Assembly (NCBI RefSeq): GCF_009711055.1
Contig: NZ_WMJY01000019.1
Coordinates: 1-64,000 of the forward strand
Length of the DNA: 64,000 bases
Reading direction: 5' to 3'
From: Myroides pelagicus
GTDB lineage: Bacteria > Bacteroidota > Bacteroidia > Flavobacteriales > Flavobacteriaceae
How positions within the stretch are numbered: position 1 is the stretch's first letter; each line of letters starts with the position of its first letter. The notes beneath the pieces are model-generated. The model did no database searches, had not been told where the DNA came from, and saw nothing but the letters and a program-made list of their open reading frames with translations. The position numbers and the translations under genes are program-made. This document shows positions 9,074 to 19,397 of the stretch, piece after piece.

Positions 9074-10297
9074 ATGATATCAAATTTAACGCTCAAAAAT
9101 ACATTTTTATTCTCAGTATTAGTCTTTTTCAACCTAGTAAATTTTAAGGTGCAAGCTCAAACACTTGAAATAAAAAAAATAACGACATCTACAGATATAA
9201 TGGTTGGTGCCCAAAACACACAGGCTTATCTTCCTTTAATAAAGGGTAAAAAAGTCGGGATTTTAACTAATCAAACTGGTATTATAAAGAGTAACTTGAC
9301 TTCTGATCAATACGACATGTCGGTTGTTGACTACCTATTAAATATAGGGGCCAACTTAACTAAAATATATGCTCCTGAACATGGTTTTAGAGGAACAGCA
9401 GATGCAGGTGAATTAATCAAAGATGGAAAAGACATTAAGACTGGTTTACCAATTATTTCTCTATACGGAAATAGTAAAAAACCCTCGAAAGAACAACTCA
9501 AAAACGTTGATGTAATGCTATTTGATTTACAAGATGTAGGCGCACGCTTCTACACTTACATATCATCGCTACACTACGTGATGGAAGCATGTGCTGAAAA
9601 CAATATTCCAGTCATTATACTCGATCGTCCAAATCCAAACATTTCAATCATAGATGGGCCAACTTTAGAGTTAAAAAATAAAAGTTTTGTTGGTATGCAT
9701 CCTATTCCAATTATGCATGGTATGACTATTGGTGAATATGGACAGATGATTAATGGACAAAAGTGGTTAGCCAATAATATTTTATGTGATCTGACTATCA
9801 TACCTGTATTAAATTACACTAGAGAGTCCAAATATAACCTACCAATAGCCCCTTCACCTAACTTACCAAACCAAAAATCAATAAACCTATATCCTAGCTT
9901 GTGCTTCTTCGAAGGCACTAATGTTAGCTCAGGTAGAGGTACCGATTTGCAATTTCAAATCTACGGTTCTCCAAATCTTACCAATATGTCATATTCGTTT
10001 ACTCCAAGACCAAATGCAGGAGCTAAAAACCCAATGAACAATGGTAAAGTTTGCCATGGAGAAAACCTCAGTCAAATAGCGGATGTGGAACAATTAGAAA
10101 TTAAGTGGTTGTTAAAAGCTTATGCTAATGCAACAAATAAAGATACTTTTTTCAACAACTTCTTTATTAAATTAGCAGGGACGACTAAATTAAAACAGCA
10201 AATCGTCTCAGGAACACCAGAAGAGGCCATTCGAAAAAGTTGGGAACCTGATTTACAATTATTTAAGACAATGCGTCAGCCGTATTTAATATATTAA
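9074..10297 (+). CDS. namZ: NamZ-type exo-beta-N-acetylmuramidase (DUF1343), secreted
   Basis: A 407-residue protein of family DUF1343, whose founding member NamZ removes terminal N-acetylmuramic acid from peptidoglycan fragments. Family landmarks are VGILTNQTGI (about 64-73), YAPEHGFRG (about 99-107), LFDLQDVGARFYTYISSL (about 139-156) and DRPNPN (about 179-184). A signal peptide covers the first ~28 residues (cleavage near VQAQ), so it acts outside the cytoplasm. Only 11 bases separate it from the histidine kinase gene, and it leads a protease/SusCD locus. Its ATG lies only 7 bases from the likely start of the divergent permease gene. Confidence 0.85.
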   Translation: MISNLTLKNTFLFSVLVFFNLVNFKVQAQTLEIKKITTSTDIMVGAQNTQAYLPLIKGKKVGILTNQTGIIKSNLTSDQYDMSVVDYLLNIGANLTKIYAPEHGFRGTADAGELIKDGKDIKTGLPIISLYGNSKKPSKEQLKNVDVMLFDLQDVGARFYTYISSLHYVMEACAENNIPVIILDRPNPNISIIDGPTLELKNKSFVGMHPIPIMHGMTIGEYGQMINGQKWLANNILCDLTIIPVLNYTRESKYNLPIAPSPNLPNQKSINLYPSLCFFEGTNVSSGRGTDLQFQIYGSPNLTNMSYSFTPRPNAGAKNPMNNGKVCHGENLSQIADVEQLEIKWLLKAYANATNKDTFFNNFFIKLAGTTKLKQQIVSGTPEEAIRKSWEPDLQLFKTMRQPYLIY

Positions 10298-10308
10298 AAG
10301 TATCGGTA

Positions 10309-11862
10309 TTGAAGTCGAAAACAAAAAAATATCTCTCTCAGCGTTCATTCATGTTCATAGGTCTTATCGTCTTATTGATCACAATGGTTGCTATCTTTAT
10401 ATTAAGTAACTCTATCAACAAAAACAACCAAGAGACCTATAAATATATTACAACGAAAAACTTCTATCAAAAACTAAATTCTCTACAACAAGAATTTAAC
10501 CAAATAGACGATTACTTACTAGCCCTAGAGAGATTATCAAAAAACACAGACACTAAAGACTTACGTTTAAAATACGAAGCTCTTAATGAAATCAATAGCC
10601 CAAAAGATATCATTATAACCAATTGGTATCTGCTTATGGATAAAGATAAAAATATCCAAGACTACTATATTGGCTCTAAAAACACCTTAAAAAAAGATGA
10701 TGTCTTTCTCAATCATATCATCACTACACCTATTGATTCCAATAAAAATAGTTTTATCCAACACAATGGACAATACTATTGGTTAATGTATGACGTATAC
10801 CTACTACCCGATAACCGACAACTAGTATATGGTATCACAATCGATATTAATTTATTTCACAACTATCTAACAACAATAGATGTCACTGCTCCTAACTATG
10901 CCTATATCTTTACAGATACCGGATTGTGCATCTACCACCCTGAAGCCTCACTCATTGGTAAGAATGTTTTTAGCTTAGACAATATTAGTCCTAAAGACAC
11001 CTTACCCCCTACTAAAATAAAGACCCCAGATGTAGTTAAATCAGAATATTTAAAACTAGACGTATTTCGATTTGTCAGCCCATTCAGATCTAATAATTTT
11101 AAAGGATATATTACAGTAAACTTTCCTAAGTTTAACGTGGATGACAACATAGAGTTAATAGAGCGCAACACTATACTTATATTTATCACAACGGTCTGTG
11201 TTATTGTATTTCTTTTCTATCTATTCAACTTAGCTACTAGAAAACTCTACAGCGAAAAAGAAGAACTAGCAGTAGAGAACGAAAAAATCAGTAAAGAAAA
11301 AGCGCAAATACAATTACAACAACTCAAAAACCAGATTAATCCACACTTCCTATTCAATTCATTGAACTCACTGTATATGTTGATTAATATAAACCCAAAA
11401 ACAGCGCAAGTATTCACACTGAATTTAAGTAAGATATACCGCTATTTAATTACACCTCCTAATAACAATATTGTCGATTTAGAAGATGAGTTAACCTTTA
11501 TTGATCAGTTTATTTCATTACAAAAGATTCGTTTTAAAGAAGAAATAAGATTTGAAATAATTGATAATAGAAGTCAAGGTTTACAAGCTAAAATACCATT
11601 TTTAGCACTTCAAATAGTTACTGAAAATGCACTCAAACACAATATTGCGACGATAGAAACACCTTTGTCTATACACATTACGATAGATAATGAATTAGTT
11701 AAAGTTGTCAATAATTACCAACCTAAAAAAGTAAAAGCTGAAAGTGAGCTTTTTGGTTTAAACTATTTAAATACTATCTATAGCTATCACAATATCAATA
11801 ATTTTTATGCAGCAAGACAAAACAAGAACTTTGTCTGTGAATTGCCTTTGATCAAATGTTAA
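10309..11862 (+). CDS. LytS-type sensor histidine kinase
   Basis: A 517-residue membrane kinase. The first membrane segment is at about 13-33. An extracytoplasmic sensor region at about 35-285 resembles a Cache domain. A second segment near 286-306 leads into a coiled linker rich in E and K. The His_kinase (LytS/YehU) domain carries the phospho-acceptor motif NQINPHFLFNSLNSLY with H346. The C-terminal ATP-binding part is short but keeps QIVTENALKHN, the N box. The start is TTG, which gives a basic N-terminus (MKSKTKKYL). It probably signals to the LytTR regulator at 19398, beyond the SusCD genes. Confidence 0.88.
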   Translation: MKSKTKKYLSQRSFMFIGLIVLLITMVAIFILSNSINKNNQETYKYITTKNFYQKLNSLQQEFNQIDDYLLALERLSKNTDTKDLRLKYEALNEINSPKDIIITNWYLLMDKDKNIQDYYIGSKNTLKKDDVFLNHIITTPIDSNKNSFIQHNGQYYWLMYDVYLLPDNRQLVYGITIDINLFHNYLTTIDVTAPNYAYIFTDTGLCIYHPEASLIGKNVFSLDNISPKDTLPPTKIKTPDVVKSEYLKLDVFRFVSPFRSNNFKGYITVNFPKFNVDDNIELIERNTILIFITTVCVIVFLFYLFNLATRKLYSEKEELAVENEKISKEKAQIQLQQLKNQINPHFLFNSLNSLYMLININPKTAQVFTLNLSKIYRYLITPPNNNIVDLEDELTFIDQFISLQKIRFKEEIRFEIIDNRSQGLQAKIPFLALQIVTENALKHNIATIETPLSIHITIDNELVKVVNNYQPKKVKAESELFGLNYLNTIYSYHNINNFYAARQNKNFVCELPLIKC

Positions 11863-11966
11863 AAATAGCCATTCACTCCTCAATTCAATCCACTCACTCC
11901 TAGAAATTTTTAGTTTTAAATTAAGTCAATTAGTTTTAGCAGACTTAACTATAACTTAACATTGTA

Positions 11967-14564
11967 ATGAGTAAAAACACGGTTAAACTAAGTATCAGTG
12001 CTTTAGTACTGTTTTGTGGTTTACTTCAAGCTTCCCCAGCTAATGCTTTAACGAATAAAAAGAATCCTAAAACAGAGAAAGATGCTACGAAAGAAAAGGA
12101 TTCTACAGATACAAAAAAGGATAAATATGCTGATCTATTAAAAGATGGTGTTTATAAAAAAGGAATGTTCAATACTATTCAAGTAAAAACGGATATGTAT
12201 TTTGAAATTCCAGATAGTTTATTGAATCGTCAATTTTTAATTGTCAATAAACTATCTCAAGTTCCTTTAGAGGTTAATGATGCAGGAGCCAATAAAGGCA
12301 TGAACTATGAAAACAAGCTAATTACTTTTCACAAAGATACATTAGCAAACAAAGTATGGGTTAAAACACAAACACCAAGAGTATCATCTCCAAAAGAAGA
12401 TGCCATTACAGAATCTGTAAAAGACAATTTCATTGAATCTGTTTTAGAATTCTTTGAAATCGAAACTCAAAACCCAGACTCTACAGCCACAGTAATAAAA
12501 GTCAACAAAGTATTTGATGGAAATCAATCAAGTTTTAATGACGTATTAACTGGATTAGGTCTTCCCACATCAATCAAAACAAATTTATCTTATATAGAAG
12601 GAATCAAAACTTTTCCTAAAAATATTGTAGTTAAATCCCTATTGACTACAAGTGTAAATGAAGGAAGTGGTGATATGCCCGTTTCTTTAGGAGTCACGAC
12701 AAATATCGTATTACTTTCTAAAGAACCGATGCAACCACGTATAGCAGATAAACGCGTTGGTTTCTTTACAGAAAAAAGCTGGTTCTTCAGTGATGCTCAA
12801 CACAAAATGGAAGAGCGTGAATACATCACGAAATGGAATTTAGAACCAAAAGATGAAGATATTGAAAAATATCTCAAAGGTGAATTAGTAGAGCCTAAAA
12901 AACCTATTATTTACTATATAGATCCGGCCACTCCACCACAATGGAGACAAAAGATAATAGCAGGTGTACACGACTGGCAGATAGCTTTTGAGCAAGCAGG
13001 ATTTAAAAATGCAATTATAGCAAAACAACCGAGTCCAGAAGACACGGATTTTGATATTGATGATGTTAGATACTCAGTTATTACCTATGCCGCGTCCCCT
13101 AAGTCAAATGCGATGGGACCTTCTGTAATGGATCCACGAAGTGGAGAGATACTAGAAGCAGATATCATTTGGTGGCATAACGTAATGACTTCAGTACACA
13201 GCTGGATGAGAATACAAACAGGTCCAATCGACCCAAAAGCAAGAGCTAACAAATTCTCAGATGAACACATGGGAGAAGCTATTCGCTTTGTTTCATCACA
13301 CGAAGTTGGTCATACCTTTGGGCTAAAACACAATATGGGATCATCATTTGCATTCCCTGTTGACTCTTTAAGATCAAAAGACTTTACTGACAAAATGGGA
13401 GGAACAGCACCTTCTATTATGGACTACGCTAGATATAACTATGTAGCACAACCAGAAGATGGTGTGACAGCTATTACACCACAAATCGGACTATATGATA
13501 AATATGCAATCGAATGGGGATACCGCTGGTACCCTGATCAAGAAACTGAAAAGAAAGCGTTACGCAAGATGATTGAAGATCATCAAGATGATCCGATGTA
13601 CTTTTATGGTGAACAACAAAGCTATTTGAACATCATTGACCCACGCTCACAATCAGAGGACTTAGGAAATGATGCAATGAAGGCAAGTGAATATGGTCTA
13701 AAAAATTTAAAAATAGTTGTAGAAAATATTATTCCTTGGACATACGACAAAGGAGAGGGATACTATGAAGCTGGAAAACTATATATGGGAGCCATAGGAC
13801 AATGGCAAATGTATAACCAGCACGTTTTATCTAACATAGGAGGGGTTTATTTAAACCATGCGGTTTATGGAAACAACAAAAAAGCATATGAACCAGTTCC
13901 TTATCAGACACAGAAGAGAGCCGTTGAGTATTTAGCTAAAAATGCATTAACGATACCTACATGGTTATTCTTTAACGACGAAGTGTTAGATAAAACTTAT
14001 GGGTTAAAAGACTCTCCTGTTGGTCCATTCGAATATTCACCCTATTCATTAGCTAGAGAGCTGCAATACACTACATTGTACTACACATTAATGGATGAAC
14101 GTTTACTTCGCTTATTAGAAAACGAAGTATTGCAAGTAGAGACAGGTAAAGAAAAAAACTTTACTATTTCAGACTTGTTTGAAATGCTAAATAGTGAGAT
14201 TTTTGCACTGACAAACAAAGGCAAATCACTATCTATTTTGGAGCGTATGACACAAAAGAATTATGTTGACGCCTTAATTATTGATGTAAATAAATTATTC
14301 GAAAAAACCAGTAAGAAAGGATTAATCACAGATCACTCTCTTCAAGTACCGACATTGTGTAACCACCTTGTAGAAGACAACAAGCTTCGCAATATTAATT
14401 ATACAGTGATGAAAAGAGTATCTGAGGTAACTACTTACAAAAAAGGAGAATTGATTCGCATCAAAAAACTTTTATCTAAGAAGAAAAACACCGGAAACAA
14501 AGCTACTAAAGCACATTATATTGACTTAATCAATCGAATTGACGAAGCTTTGAACCTTAACTAA
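11967..14564 (+). CDS. Secreted zinc-dependent metalloprotease (DUF5117/DUF4953 type)
   Basis: An 865-residue protein with a signal peptide of ~27 residues. The zincin motif HEVGHTFGLKHN is at residues 445-456 (H445, E446, H449, H455), followed by the Met-turn sequence SIMDYARY near 486. This matches the HExxHxxGxxH metalloprotease layout of the large bacterial DUF5117/DUF5118/DUF4953 family, usually found beside SusC/SusD genes. It likely trims peptides or proteins outside the cell or in the periplasm. The susC gene starts 18 bases downstream, implying co-transcription. The natural substrate is unknown. Confidence 0.88.
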   Translation: MSKNTVKLSISALVLFCGLLQASPANALTNKKNPKTEKDATKEKDSTDTKKDKYADLLKDGVYKKGMFNTIQVKTDMYFEIPDSLLNRQFLIVNKLSQVPLEVNDAGANKGMNYENKLITFHKDTLANKVWVKTQTPRVSSPKEDAITESVKDNFIESVLEFFEIETQNPDSTATVIKVNKVFDGNQSSFNDVLTGLGLPTSIKTNLSYIEGIKTFPKNIVVKSLLTTSVNEGSGDMPVSLGVTTNIVLLSKEPMQPRIADKRVGFFTEKSWFFSDAQHKMEEREYITKWNLEPKDEDIEKYLKGELVEPKKPIIYYIDPATPPQWRQKIIAGVHDWQIAFEQAGFKNAIIAKQPSPEDTDFDIDDVRYSVITYAASPKSNAMGPSVMDPRSGEILEADIIWWHNVMTSVHSWMRIQTGPIDPKARANKFSDEHMGEAIRFVSSHEVGHTFGLKHNMGSSFAFPVDSLRSKDFTDKMGGTAPSIMDYARYNYVAQPEDGVTAITPQIGLYDKYAIEWGYRWYPDQETEKKALRKMIEDHQDDPMYFYGEQQSYLNIIDPRSQSEDLGNDAMKASEYGLKNLKIVVENIIPWTYDKGEGYYEAGKLYMGAIGQWQMYNQHVLSNIGGVYLNHAVYGNNKKAYEPVPYQTQKRAVEYLAKNALTIPTWLFFNDEVLDKTYGLKDSPVGPFEYSPYSLARELQYTTLYYTLMDERLLRLLENEVLQVETGKEKNFTISDLFEMLNSEIFALTNKGKSLSILERMTQKNYVDALIIDVNKLFEKTSKKGLITDHSLQVPTLCNHLVEDNKLRNINYTVMKRVSEVTTYKKGELIRIKKLLSKKKNTGNKATKAHYIDLINRIDEALNLN

Positions 14565-14582
14565 CCCAACATTTTTTAAACA

Positions 14583-17500
14583 ATGAAGAAACTAATTCTT
14601 TTATTTTCACTTTTTACAGTAACTCTTGTCTTTGCGCAAGAGAAAAGAGTGATTACAGGATTTGTTGCAGATGCTACTGATAAACTGAGCCTACCCGGGG
14701 CGTCTATTATCGTGGAAACACAAACAGTTTCCAATGCTACTGCACAAGAAGGTATCATCGAAAGTACTAGTATAGGTACTATGACAGATATGGATGGTAA
14801 CTTCAAATTAGAAGTACCAGCTGAAACAAAAGCCTTGCGCATTAGCTATATAGGCTATGAATCTAAGTTAGTAAGCCTAACTTCAAAAACGCATTATACA
14901 ATCCTTTTGGGAGCTGATGCTAATATATTAAACGAAGTGGTAATCACCACAGGTTACCAAACTATTGAAAAAAGAAAACTAACATCATCAGTAGCTCAAG
15001 TAGCTATGGATGAAATAGCACAAACTGGAGTTGCTAGTGTTGATCAAATGCTTAGTGGTCAAATTGCCGGAGTAGCTGTAACAACACCTACAGGAGCTCC
15101 AGGAGGTCCAGCAAAGATCAGAATTCGTGGTACAGCGTCTTTAAATGGACCACAAGACCCTCTATGGGTATTAGATGGGATGCCATTAGAAGGAAATGAT
15201 ATTCCTAACTTCAATGACAAAGAGAATATTGATCAGTTGCAAAACTTTTCAATTGCTGGATTGAACCCTGACGATATCCAAGATATTACTATCTTAAAAG
15301 ATGCATCTGCTACTGCTATCTATGGTGCAAAAGCAGCCAATGGAGTAATTTTGGTAACTACTAAAAAGGGGAAAAAGGGAGACATGAAAGTAAATTTCAC
15401 GGCCAATACTTTTGTGAATGAACGCCCAGATTTTAGTAAATTAAACTTAATGAATGCTTCACAGAAAGTAGACTTCGAGCTTATGTTAGCAGGTAGATCA
15501 GATATCTATAATGATCGATCAAACCAAGGTGAAGTGATGCGTATTTTGAATGCAGCAAATGAATTAGACGCCTTTAGAGCTGGTGGGCTTGGTGGTTTAT
15601 CTACTGAAACCCAACAAGCAATCAATAACTTAAGAAATACTTCTACTGACTGGGGAAGAGAAATCTACCGTCCAACTTTCAACCAACAATATGGTTTAAG
15701 TTTATCAGGGGGAACAGATGTTAATGATTACTACTTCTCTATAGGGTATTTTAATGAAGAAGGAACTACTATAGGAACGGGGTTTGAACGTTTAAACTTA
15801 ACTTTTAAAGACAATTACCAAGTAAATGACAAACTAAAAGTTGGTGTTGCTTTGTTCGGTACAAAGTCTAACAAAACAAACTTTGTTACAGATGCTGATG
15901 CTGCTATTAATCCAGCTAACTACTCTAGAAATGCAAATCCATACTTAAAACCATACAATGAGGATGGTAGTTATATGTATGATAAAGACATTGAAGGATT
16001 CAGTGGTCGTTACGTTCCTTACAATTTCGCTGAAGAAAGAGCCAATACAAGTTATGAGTTAATCAATAAGTCTTTAAAAGCAGTATTTGATATTGAATAT
16101 CAATTATTAGATGATTTGAAATTAACTTCTCAACTGGGGTTACAACTTGATAAAAATGATACAGAAAAATACCTTGGTAAAGAAACATATTCTACTAGAA
16201 AAATAAGAGAAAACACTAGATACTACGACAGGGATTCTAAAACTTATAAATATTTTCTACCAGATGGTGGTATTATAGAAAACTTCAATGATGATAGTTT
16301 TCAGTACAACTGGAAGACACAAGCTACTTACAATGCAATCTTCAATGATATGCATGAAGTTGACTTAATGGGAGGTATGGAAGTTAGAAAGTTTGAACAA
16401 AAAATCATACGTTCTAAAGGGTTTGGATATGACCCACATACTTTAACTACTAAACCAATTATCTTCCCTAACGGAAGTACTGATGCAACAGATAAACGTT
16501 ATGAAACGTATAAAAGAACAGAAAATGAAAATGCTTATGCTTCATTTTTCGCGACAGGTTCTTATACATACAATAGAAAATATACGATATTTGGTAGTGT
16601 CCGTTTTGATGGTTCTAACTTATTTGGTGTTGACCCGAAATATAGATACGTACCACTATGGGCTGTGTCAGGATCATGGAATGTAAAGAGAGAAAAGTTT
16701 ATGGAAAACATAGACTTTATCAGTGATTTACGCCTTAGAGGTTCATACGGACTACAAGGAAATATTGATAAATCAACCTCTCCGTATTTACTAGGAGGTT
16801 ACAATATTTCAACCATCTTACCAGGGTATCCAGAAGACAATATCCAAGTAATATCGGCGCCTAATGGAACACTGCGCTGGGAAAAAACAACAAATACAAA
16901 TGTTGGTTTTGACTTAGGATTATTTAATAATAGAATTTCACTTGGATTTGATGCCTATAACCGTATTGGTACTGATTTAATCGGACTAAGAAAACTACCA
17001 TTAGAAACAGGTTTTGAATTTACTAATATGAACTGGGCTCAAGTATCTAACAAAGGGTATGAAATCTCATTAACAACAAGAAATATATCTAAACCAGATT
17101 TTTCTTGGACAACGACATTCAACTTTGCACATAACAAGAGTAAAGTTGATAAAATCCAAATTTACGACAACCAAACCTTACCTTCAAGAGAAGGACTTCC
17201 AGTTAATGCTGTATTCCACATTAAAACAGCTGGTCTAGATGATAAAGGAAATATACTGTTCTGGAAAGACGGAGAAAAAGTTACTGGTCAAGAATTTTTT
17301 AAATTGAGAGATCCAATGGCTGATTTTATGCCAGGCTATTTGGTTGAGTCAGGTTTAACCAATGAAGAATACAGAGATTTATACTCATATGCTGGAGATA
17401 AAGACCCTAAATTTACAGGAGGGATTATCAATACCATTAAAATTAAAAACTTTGACATAACTGTTTCAGCTGCTTTCAATCTAAAACAGACTATTCAGCA

Positions 17501-17942
17501 AACACCGTCATATAGTGCTGCAAAAATAGATCCAGGTAGAAACTATACAACAGACCTATTAGATATTTGGACACCTAATAACCCTGGAGGTAGCTTACCT
17601 GGTCTAATAGCAGATGACAACAATGGGAATTGGGATAACGAAAATTGGATGTTAGCTAAATACTTTGATGGAGGTGATAATGGTAATGCTTATCGTTATC
17701 TTGACATTTGGACAAAGGAAATCAGTTATTTGCGTATCAGTAGCATTCGATTAGGATATACATTACCTAAAGATGTATTGAAAAAAATGAGAATAGACAA
17801 TGTGCGTTTCACCTTAGAAGGACGTAATTTATTTGTGTTTGGAACAAATTACGACGGTTTCTTCGATCCAGAAACATACGGTAATATCTACGCTCAACCA
17901 ATACAAAAGTCATTAACACTAGGGCTAAACGTAACCTTCTAA
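14583..17942 (+). CDS. SusC/RagA-type TonB-linked outer-membrane protein
   Basis: A 1119-residue TonB-dependent outer-membrane barrel. A signal peptide (~18 residues, ending FAQ) is followed by a carboxypeptidase-D-like domain (about 22-105), in which an extra ~15-residue loop precedes the usual TDMDGNF turn. The plug domain contains SGQIAGVAV, IRIRGTASLNG and the SusC signature PLWVLDGMPL (about 190-199). The long beta-barrel ends in an aromatic-terminated strand (LTLGLNVTF). It imports a ligand captured by the SusD partner encoded 12 bases downstream. The adjacent metalloprotease suggests peptides or muropeptides rather than glycans. Confidence 0.95.
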   Translation: MKKLILLFSLFTVTLVFAQEKRVITGFVADATDKLSLPGASIIVETQTVSNATAQEGIIESTSIGTMTDMDGNFKLEVPAETKALRISYIGYESKLVSLTSKTHYTILLGADANILNEVVITTGYQTIEKRKLTSSVAQVAMDEIAQTGVASVDQMLSGQIAGVAVTTPTGAPGGPAKIRIRGTASLNGPQDPLWVLDGMPLEGNDIPNFNDKENIDQLQNFSIAGLNPDDIQDITILKDASATAIYGAKAANGVILVTTKKGKKGDMKVNFTANTFVNERPDFSKLNLMNASQKVDFELMLAGRSDIYNDRSNQGEVMRILNAANELDAFRAGGLGGLSTETQQAINNLRNTSTDWGREIYRPTFNQQYGLSLSGGTDVNDYYFSIGYFNEEGTTIGTGFERLNLTFKDNYQVNDKLKVGVALFGTKSNKTNFVTDADAAINPANYSRNANPYLKPYNEDGSYMYDKDIEGFSGRYVPYNFAEERANTSYELINKSLKAVFDIEYQLLDDLKLTSQLGLQLDKNDTEKYLGKETYSTRKIRENTRYYDRDSKTYKYFLPDGGIIENFNDDSFQYNWKTQATYNAIFNDMHEVDLMGGMEVRKFEQKIIRSKGFGYDPHTLTTKPIIFPNGSTDATDKRYETYKRTENENAYASFFATGSYTYNRKYTIFGSVRFDGSNLFGVDPKYRYVPLWAVSGSWNVKREKFMENIDFISDLRLRGSYGLQGNIDKSTSPYLLGGYNISTILPGYPEDNIQVISAPNGTLRWEKTTNTNVGFDLGLFNNRISLGFDAYNRIGTDLIGLRKLPLETGFEFTNMNWAQVSNKGYEISLTTRNISKPDFSWTTTFNFAHNKSKVDKIQIYDNQTLPSREGLPVNAVFHIKTAGLDDKGNILFWKDGEKVTGQEFFKLRDPMADFMPGYLVESGLTNEEYRDLYSYAGDKDPKFTGGIINTIKIKNFDITVSAAFNLKQTIQQTPSYSAAKIDPGRNYTTDLLDIWTPNNPGGSLPGLIADDNNGNWDNENWMLAKYFDGGDNGNAYRYLDIWTKEISYLRISSIRLGYTLPKDVLKKMRIDNVRFTLEGRNLFVFGTNYDGFFDPETYGNIYAQPIQKSLTLGLNVTF

Positions 17943-17954
17943 AACGAATCAATC

Positions 17955-19286
17955 ATGAAAAAAATAATAATACTACTAAGTGGTTTATTGATAGGCTTAA
18001 CGACAGTTAGCTGTGATAAGTTCTTAGATGTTGAACCTATAGGAAAAGTCATTCCAAGAACAACAGAGGACTATAGAAAAATAATGGTTTCTGCCTATAA
18101 CAAATATCCAAATCACAAATCATTAAGTAACTTCCGTACCGATGAAGTTAAGCTTATATTAGATCCTGAATCGACAAACTTTATGTCTGTAAAAGATGTT
18201 TATACCTATCAAGATTTAAACCCATCTAAACAAACTTTAAGTTTTGGATATCAAAATTTTTACGAAGTGATTTTCTATGCTAATGATTTAATTAATAATG
18301 GATCAGAAAGCATGGAGGCTGGAGCTGATAAAGAACAATTGTTAGGTGAAGCTTATGCTTTAAGAGCCTTAGCTCATTTTGACTTAACAAATCTATATGC
18401 GAAGCCATATGACCCAGCAACAGCGGCAACTGCTCCTGCAATCGTCATCACAACAAAACACGACATCGAAAACCAACGTCCGAAATCGACAATGGCAGAG
18501 GTCTATGCTCAAGTACATGCTGATATAAACCAAGCGAAAAAACACTTAAAAGTGACATCTTACGAAGCAGGTAAAAACTATCGTTTCACAATTGCTGCTC
18601 TATATGCTTTAGAAGCTAAAGTCAATTTATATCAAAAAAGATATCAAGCAGCTTTAGAAAGTGTTGAAAAAGCTTTAACATATAAAAGTGAACTACAAGA
18701 TTTGAATACAAATACAGATGTATCTGTAGCAAGTTTTGAGTCTGTAGAATCAATACTAGCACTAGAGGATGGTTTAATTTCAGGCTTACAAACAACAGCA
18801 TTATTATCTGATGAGCTATACAGTACGTATGATAGAGAAAATGATTTGCGTTTTAATGCTTCATTTGAAAAAGTTGAGCAAGGAAAATACTTAAGCATCA
18901 AAACAGGGACAGGAGCTGCTAAGGCAAGTTTCCGTACAGCAGAGCTTTATTTTATCAAGGCTGAAGCTTTAGCGTTTACGAATAACCTTGAAGAATCCAA
19001 AAATACAATCAAAGAAGTAATCACTAAGCGATACAAAACTGAAGCCGTTAATAATAAACTACAACAATTAAACGGCTTAGATCAAACAGCTCTTCTTTCT
19101 TTTCTTCTTGATGAAAGAAACAAAGAATTTGCCTTTGAAGGTCATCGTTGGTTTGACTTAAGACGATTAAACCAAAAGGAAATTGTTCATAAGTTTGAAA
19201 ACGAAACGTATACACTATCAGCTAATGACCTGAGATATACGTTGCCTTTCCCAAAAGAAGCACGAGAAACAAACCCAAATTTATAG
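17955..19286 (+). CDS. SusD/RagB-type outer-membrane lipoprotein
   Basis: A 443-residue lipoprotein with lipobox TVSC at about residues 17-20. SusD features include helical TPR-like pieces (GEAYALRALAHFDLTNLYAKPY near 133-154, and YALEAKVNLYQKRYQAAL) and the C-terminal signature LLDERNKEFAFEGHRWFDLRRL. It forms the ligand-binding lid on the SusC barrel encoded just upstream. It is shorter than many SusD proteins (500-600 residues), and the C-terminal region ends shortly after the DLRRL motif. A strong terminator follows within 15 bases of the stop, ending the operon. Confidence 0.93.
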   Translation: MKKIIILLSGLLIGLTTVSCDKFLDVEPIGKVIPRTTEDYRKIMVSAYNKYPNHKSLSNFRTDEVKLILDPESTNFMSVKDVYTYQDLNPSKQTLSFGYQNFYEVIFYANDLINNGSESMEAGADKEQLLGEAYALRALAHFDLTNLYAKPYDPATAATAPAIVITTKHDIENQRPKSTMAEVYAQVHADINQAKKHLKVTSYEAGKNYRFTIAALYALEAKVNLYQKRYQAALESVEKALTYKSELQDLNTNTDVSVASFESVESILALEDGLISGLQTTALLSDELYSTYDRENDLRFNASFEKVEQGKYLSIKTGTGAAKASFRTAELYFIKAEALAFTNNLEESKNTIKEVITKRYKTEAVNNKLQQLNGLDQTALLSFLLDERNKEFAFEGHRWFDLRRLNQKEIVHKFENETYTLSANDLRYTLPFPKEARETNPNL

Positions 19287-19300
19287 CCACGCTTACACTA

Positions 19301-19328
19301 AAAACTACTCTTATATAAGAGTAGTTTT
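19301..19328 (+). terminator. Intrinsic terminator after susD
   Basis: A perfect 12-bp stem (AAAACTACTCTT/AAGAGTAGTTTT) with a 4-base loop ATAT, running into ten Ts on the plus strand. It separates susD from the response regulator gene, which has its own -7 box. Confidence 0.85.
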
Positions 19329-19371
19329 TTTTATGTCTTTGATTGACCTTATTTGATAAAATATAATTCAC

Positions 19372-19379
19372 TAATTTTG
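19372..19379 (+). promoter_or_regulatory. -7 promoter box of the response regulator gene
   Basis: TAATTTTG is an exact TAnnTTTG match, 18 bases before the ATG at 19398. A TTTG at 19352-19355 could be the -33 element (16-base spacing). Confidence 0.55.
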
Positions 19380-19397
19380 CAATCAAATAAAGTCAAA

